This document shows positions 6,325-8,791 of a DNA stretch of 8,791 nt, in pieces (position 1 is the first letter of the stretch; every line of letters begins with the position of its first letter). The position numbers and the translations under genes were made by a program. The notes beneath the pieces are model-generated. The model was not told where the DNA came from. It ran no database searches and saw only the letters and a program-made list of their open reading frames with translations. This DNA comes from CAZPEV01 sp964585635 (GTDB lineage Bacteria; Zixibacteria; MSB-5A5; GN15; JAAZOE01): positions 1 to 8,791 of the forward strand of contig CAZPEV010000141.1 of the NCBI GenBank assembly GCA_964585635.1, written 5' to 3'.

Positions 6325-6397
6325 GGCAACGGACGTGAGCCTTGCCGGGGACTCCCCGCCGAGGGTGGATGGCTATAAGGGAAAGCGTGAGTAGACC
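6325..6397 (+). other. Short, possibly structured leader of the acyl-CoA synthetase mRNA
   Basis: Two small adjacent hairpins are possible: GGCAA (6325-6329) with TTGCC (6342-6346), and GGGG (6347-6350) with CCCC (6354-6357). A purine-rich AAGGGAAAG (6377-6385) and a GTGAG nearer the ATG then provide ribosome binding. It matches no riboswitch I recognise, and the stems are short enough to arise by chance in GC-rich DNA. Confidence 0.25.
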
Positions 6398-8500
6398 ATG
6401 AAACAGAATCTGGATTGCATCTTTCGACCCCGCTCGCTGGCGGTGATCGGGGCCTCGTCGAAGCGGCACACCGTGGGCCGTGAAATTCTACACAATCTCA
6501 TCGACTACGAATTCAATGGGAAGATCTTTCCCGTCAATCCGAGAGCCGGAGTGATTCATTCGATCAAAGCCTACTCATCAATCCTGGATGTCCCCGACCC
6601 GGTTGACCTGGCGATTGTCGCCGTGCCCAAAGGGGCCGTCCCGGCCGTCGCCGGGCAGTGCGGTGAAAAAGGGGTGAAGGGGCTGGTCGTCATCTCGGCC
6701 GGCTTCCGCGAGGTCGGCGGCAAAGGGATCGAGCGCGAAGAACAACTCCTGCAGATCGTCAAGAGGCATGGTATGCGGATGGTCGGTCCCAATTGCTTTG
6801 GAGTCGTCAATACCGAGCCGGACGTCCGCCTGAACGCCACCTTCGGCAAAGCCCGGCCCAAGCCGGGAAACATTTCTTTCGTTTCTCAATCGGGAGGCTT
6901 GGGGGAGGCGATCCTGAACCTCGCCGGCCAGCTCAACCTGGGTTTTTCCATGTTCTGCTCCATCGGCAACAAGGCCGACATTTCCAGCAACGATCTGCTG
7001 GAGTACTGGAACGACGACGACGCTACCAGGATTATCCTGATGTACCTCGAAAATTTCGGCAACCCCAGGAATTTCACCAAGATCGCCCGCGAGGTGACCC
7101 GCACCAAACCGATCGTGGCGGTCAAGTCGGGCCGGACCAGCCAGGGGGCCAAGGCGGCCTCATCGCATACCGGCGCCCTGGCCGGTATGGACGTTGGCGT
7201 CGACGCCTTGTTCGCTCAATGCGGCGTGATGCGTACGACCACGATTGAAGAGTTGTACGACGTCGCCATGACGCTTAACGGCCAGCCGGTGCCGAAGGGT
7301 AACCGCGTGGCCATCGTCACCAACGCCGGCGGGCCGGGCATTTTGGCCACCGACGCCCTGATCGCCAACGGCATGCAGTTGCCCCCCTTGCCGGCCGCTC
7401 TCAAAAAAGAACTGCGCGCCTTTCTGCCCGAGGAGGTGTCGCTGAATAATCCGCTGGATCTGGTCGCCGGCGCGCGCGGGACGGAGTTCACGCTGGCGCT
7501 GGACGCCGTCTGCCGCGACAAATCGTATGATACCGTCGTCCCGATCTTCGTTCAGCCCATTACGATCGATGAAATGGAAGTGGCCCAGTCGATCATCAAT
7601 GCCAAACAGAAAACCGATAAACCGTTTCTGGTCTCATTCATGGGCGTCGGGTTCCGTTCCCAGGGAATGGAGCTCCTGATGGCTCATGGCATTCCGGTCT
7701 ATATCTTTCCGGAGGCGATCGCCAAAGCGCTGCAAACGATCGATGGCTACCGGCAATTCCTGCAACGCCGTCCCGGCAAGTACCCGGTGTTCAAAGTCAA
7801 GCGGGATGAGGTGCAGGCGATTATCGAGCGGCACCGGAAAAACGGCAGCGCCGGCATCGTCGGCGATGACGCCGTCAAGATACTGACGGCCTATGGTATT
7901 CCGGTCGCGGCGTACACCTATGCCGAAAGCATGGCCGAAGCCTGCCGGGTCGCCGAGGCGGTCGGGTACCCGGTCGTCATGAAGCTGAATACGCCCACCA
8001 TTCTCCATAAGACCGAAGCCAAGGCGGTGCGGGTCGATATTCGCAGCGAAAAGGAACTGCGTAGCCACTTCGCCGATCTCAAGCGACAGGCCGTCGCCCT
8101 CAAGTCGAACGAACCCTTCTCCGTCGTGATTCAGGAAATGGTCTCCGGCGGGGTGGAGACGGTGCTCGGGATGATTAACGATCCCGCCTTTGGACCGCTC
8201 ATCATGTTCGGCCTGGGCGGCGTCTACGTTGAAATCATGAAAGACGTCGCCTTTCGCGTCACCCCCTTGTCGGACACCCGGGCCGAGGAAATGATTACCT
8301 CGGTCAAATCATATCCCCTGCTGACCGGCGTCCGCGGCGCCAAACCGGTCGATATGGGGACGATCAAGGAGGCCCTGCTGCGTCTGTCGCAACTGGTGAC
8401 CGATTTCGACCAGTTCGCCGAGGTCGACATCAATCCCTTTATCGCCTCCTCCCGGCGCGATAAATGCAAGGCGGTCGATGCCCGCTTCATCCTGAAGTGA
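6398..8500 (+). CDS. Acyl-CoA synthetase (ADP-forming), fused alpha-beta, acetate-CoA ligase type
   Basis: The enzyme interconverts acyl-CoA, ADP and phosphate with acid, ATP and CoA through a phosphohistidine. In fermenters it makes ATP from acetyl-CoA or similar thioesters. The 700 residues form one alpha-beta chain: a CoA-binding Rossmann domain (about 1-140, with VIGASSKRHTVG near 16-27), a succinyl-CoA-ligase-like domain (about 150-290, FVSQSGGLGE), a ligase-CoA domain (about 300-460, TNAGGPGILATDA), and an ATP-grasp domain (about 475-700, EMVSGGVETVLGMINDPAFG). The phosphorylated His is H257 in SSHTGALAG; the second, swinging-loop His is H537 in ILHKTEAKAV. The loop after H537 departs from the common HKTDVGGV. 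ATG 6398 follows a promoter and SD-like purines. The substrate could be acetate, propionate or aryl/branched acids; sequence alone does not decide. Protein-acetyltransferase fusions share these domains, but no GNAT domain is present. Confidence 0.93.
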   Translation: MKQNLDCIFRPRSLAVIGASSKRHTVGREILHNLIDYEFNGKIFPVNPRAGVIHSIKAYSSILDVPDPVDLAIVAVPKGAVPAVAGQCGEKGVKGLVVISAGFREVGGKGIEREEQLLQIVKRHGMRMVGPNCFGVVNTEPDVRLNATFGKARPKPGNISFVSQSGGLGEAILNLAGQLNLGFSMFCSIGNKADISSNDLLEYWNDDDATRIILMYLENFGNPRNFTKIAREVTRTKPIVAVKSGRTSQGAKAASSHTGALAGMDVGVDALFAQCGVMRTTTIEELYDVAMTLNGQPVPKGNRVAIVTNAGGPGILATDALIANGMQLPPLPAALKKELRAFLPEEVSLNNPLDLVAGARGTEFTLALDAVCRDKSYDTVVPIFVQPITIDEMEVAQSIINAKQKTDKPFLVSFMGVGFRSQGMELLMAHGIPVYIFPEAIAKALQTIDGYRQFLQRRPGKYPVFKVKRDEVQAIIERHRKNGSAGIVGDDAVKILTAYGIPVAAYTYAESMAEACRVAEAVGYPVVMKLNTPTILHKTEAKAVRVDIRSEKELRSHFADLKRQAVALKSNEPFSVVIQEMVSGGVETVLGMINDPAFGPLIMFGLGGVYVEIMKDVAFRVTPLSDTRAEEMITSVKSYPLLTGVRGAKPVDMGTIKEALLRLSQLVTDFDQFAEVDINPFIASSRRDKCKAVDARFILK

Positions 8501-8579
8501 ACCGCCCGCGCCCTGTCGAAAAACAACGCCTGGGACCTGGTGCCCCCGCTGATGGTCAAGGAGCCGAAGCTCCGCAAAG

Positions 8580-8606
8580 CGTCGATCACGCAGTTTGTGA
8601 TCGACG
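8580..8606. repeat. Perfect 10-bp inverted repeat in the convergent intergenic region
   Basis: CGTCGATCAC (8580-8589) and its exact complement GTGATCGACG (8597-8606) flank a 7-nt centre, GCAGTTT. It lies about 80 nt past the synthetase stop and about 75 nt past the stop of the minus-strand gene. No T-run follows on either strand, so it is not a classical intrinsic terminator. It could be a transcript-end hairpin or a protein-binding site. Confidence 0.6.
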
Positions 8607-8681
8607 ACGGCTGGATCGGCTTGGCATTGGGACCGAAGCCGCCTGAGCCGCGCACGGCCGCCCGCCCGCGGTAGCGAACTA

Positions 8682-8791
8682 TTACGTCCCCGAGAACGCG
8701 CGGAAATCGGCCGCCAACGCTTGCAGTCGTTCCCGCTGGGCAGCGCGGATCGCGTCGAGGTCGGCGCCCGTCGATGGCGGATCGTAGGCAA
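8682..8791 (-). CDS. Probable C-terminal end of a minus-strand gene, cut by the window edge
   Basis: Reading the minus strand from the right edge, one frame is open for 35 codons and ends at TAA (complement of 8682-8684). Most codons end in G or C, like the other genes here. The visible peptide contains YDPPSTGADLD, then an Ala/Arg/Leu-rich likely helix (RAAQRERLQALAADF), then FSGT at the end. I do not recognise the family. A competing minus-strand frame stays open longer, through the synthetase gene, but its product is Arg-rich and looks like a shadow. The gene would be convergent with the acyl-CoA synthetase. Confidence 0.45.
   Translation of the reverse strand, partial: AYDPPSTGADLDAIRAAQRERLQALAADFRAFSGT

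Noticed and set aside
8501..8674. Open stretch of 57 codons in frame after the synthetase TGA, with ATG 8552, high GC3 and a peptide containing ITQFVIDDGWIGLAL.
   Set aside because: No SD, no recognised family, and the synthetase already has its full length at TGA 8498-8500; open frames of this size are common in GC-rich DNA. It also contains the 8580-8606 inverted repeat.
8309..8791. Minus-strand 160-codon open frame running from the right edge back into the synthetase gene.
   Set aside because: It overlaps well-supported coding sequence and is Arg-rich with no recognisable motif; the shorter minus frame ending at 8682 has better codon use.
1..8791. CRISPR arrays, insertion sequences, tRNA or rRNA genes, phage or defence genes.
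   Set aside because: No repeat-spacer pattern, transposase, cloverleaf or rRNA-like sequence was seen; the window is core metabolic coding DNA.

Overview
The window is about 60% GC and densely coded. It reads as the chromosome of an anaerobic or facultatively anaerobic bacterium with [NiFe] hydrogenase maturation, a DsrC-family sulfur-carrier-like protein, phosphoserine synthesis and an ADP-forming acyl-CoA synthetase. Good SD sites, near-consensus -35/-10 promoters and a Rex-type operator point to a bacterium rather than an archaeon. A deltaproteobacterial lineage or a candidate phylum such as Zixibacteria would fit, but no gene here fixes the taxon.

Layout. (1) 1-2299, plus strand: the 3' part of a hydrogenase maturation protease, then hypA, hypB and an unusual protein made of two tandem TusE/DsrC/DsvC-like domains. 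This looks like the tail of a hydrogenase operon whose structural genes should lie to the left. A weak hairpin with a T-run follows. (2) 2360-5746, plus strand: a near-consensus promoter, an 18-bp perfect inverted repeat matching the Rex (NADH/NAD+ sensor) operator at the predicted transcription start, then a DUF1015 gene, a serA-type dehydrogenase and serC, closed by a strong intrinsic terminator. The DUF1015 gene is broken near its 5' end. Its correct start and conserved N-terminus lie in one frame and the rest in another, and the junction fits a deletion of about 47 nt between copies of a short repeat. (3) 5838-6182, minus strand: a single-domain STAS (anti-sigma-factor antagonist) protein, convergent with serC. 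(4) 6290-8500, plus strand: a strong sigma-70-type promoter and short leader, then a 700-residue fused acyl-CoA synthetase (ADP-forming). (5) 8501-8791: a short convergent intergenic region with a perfect 10-bp inverted repeat, then the probable C-terminal end of a minus-strand gene.

How the parts connect. Block 1 matures hydrogenase and may link it to a DsrC-type thiol protein. Block 2 makes phosphoserine from 3-phosphoglycerate; its first step produces NADH, so redox control by Rex would make sense. Block 4 would make ATP from acyl-CoA. The most notable points are the tandem DsrC protein lacking the usual C-terminal cysteine, the Rex-type operator on a serine operon, and the DUF1015 lesion. 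No gap between genes exceeds 300 bases.
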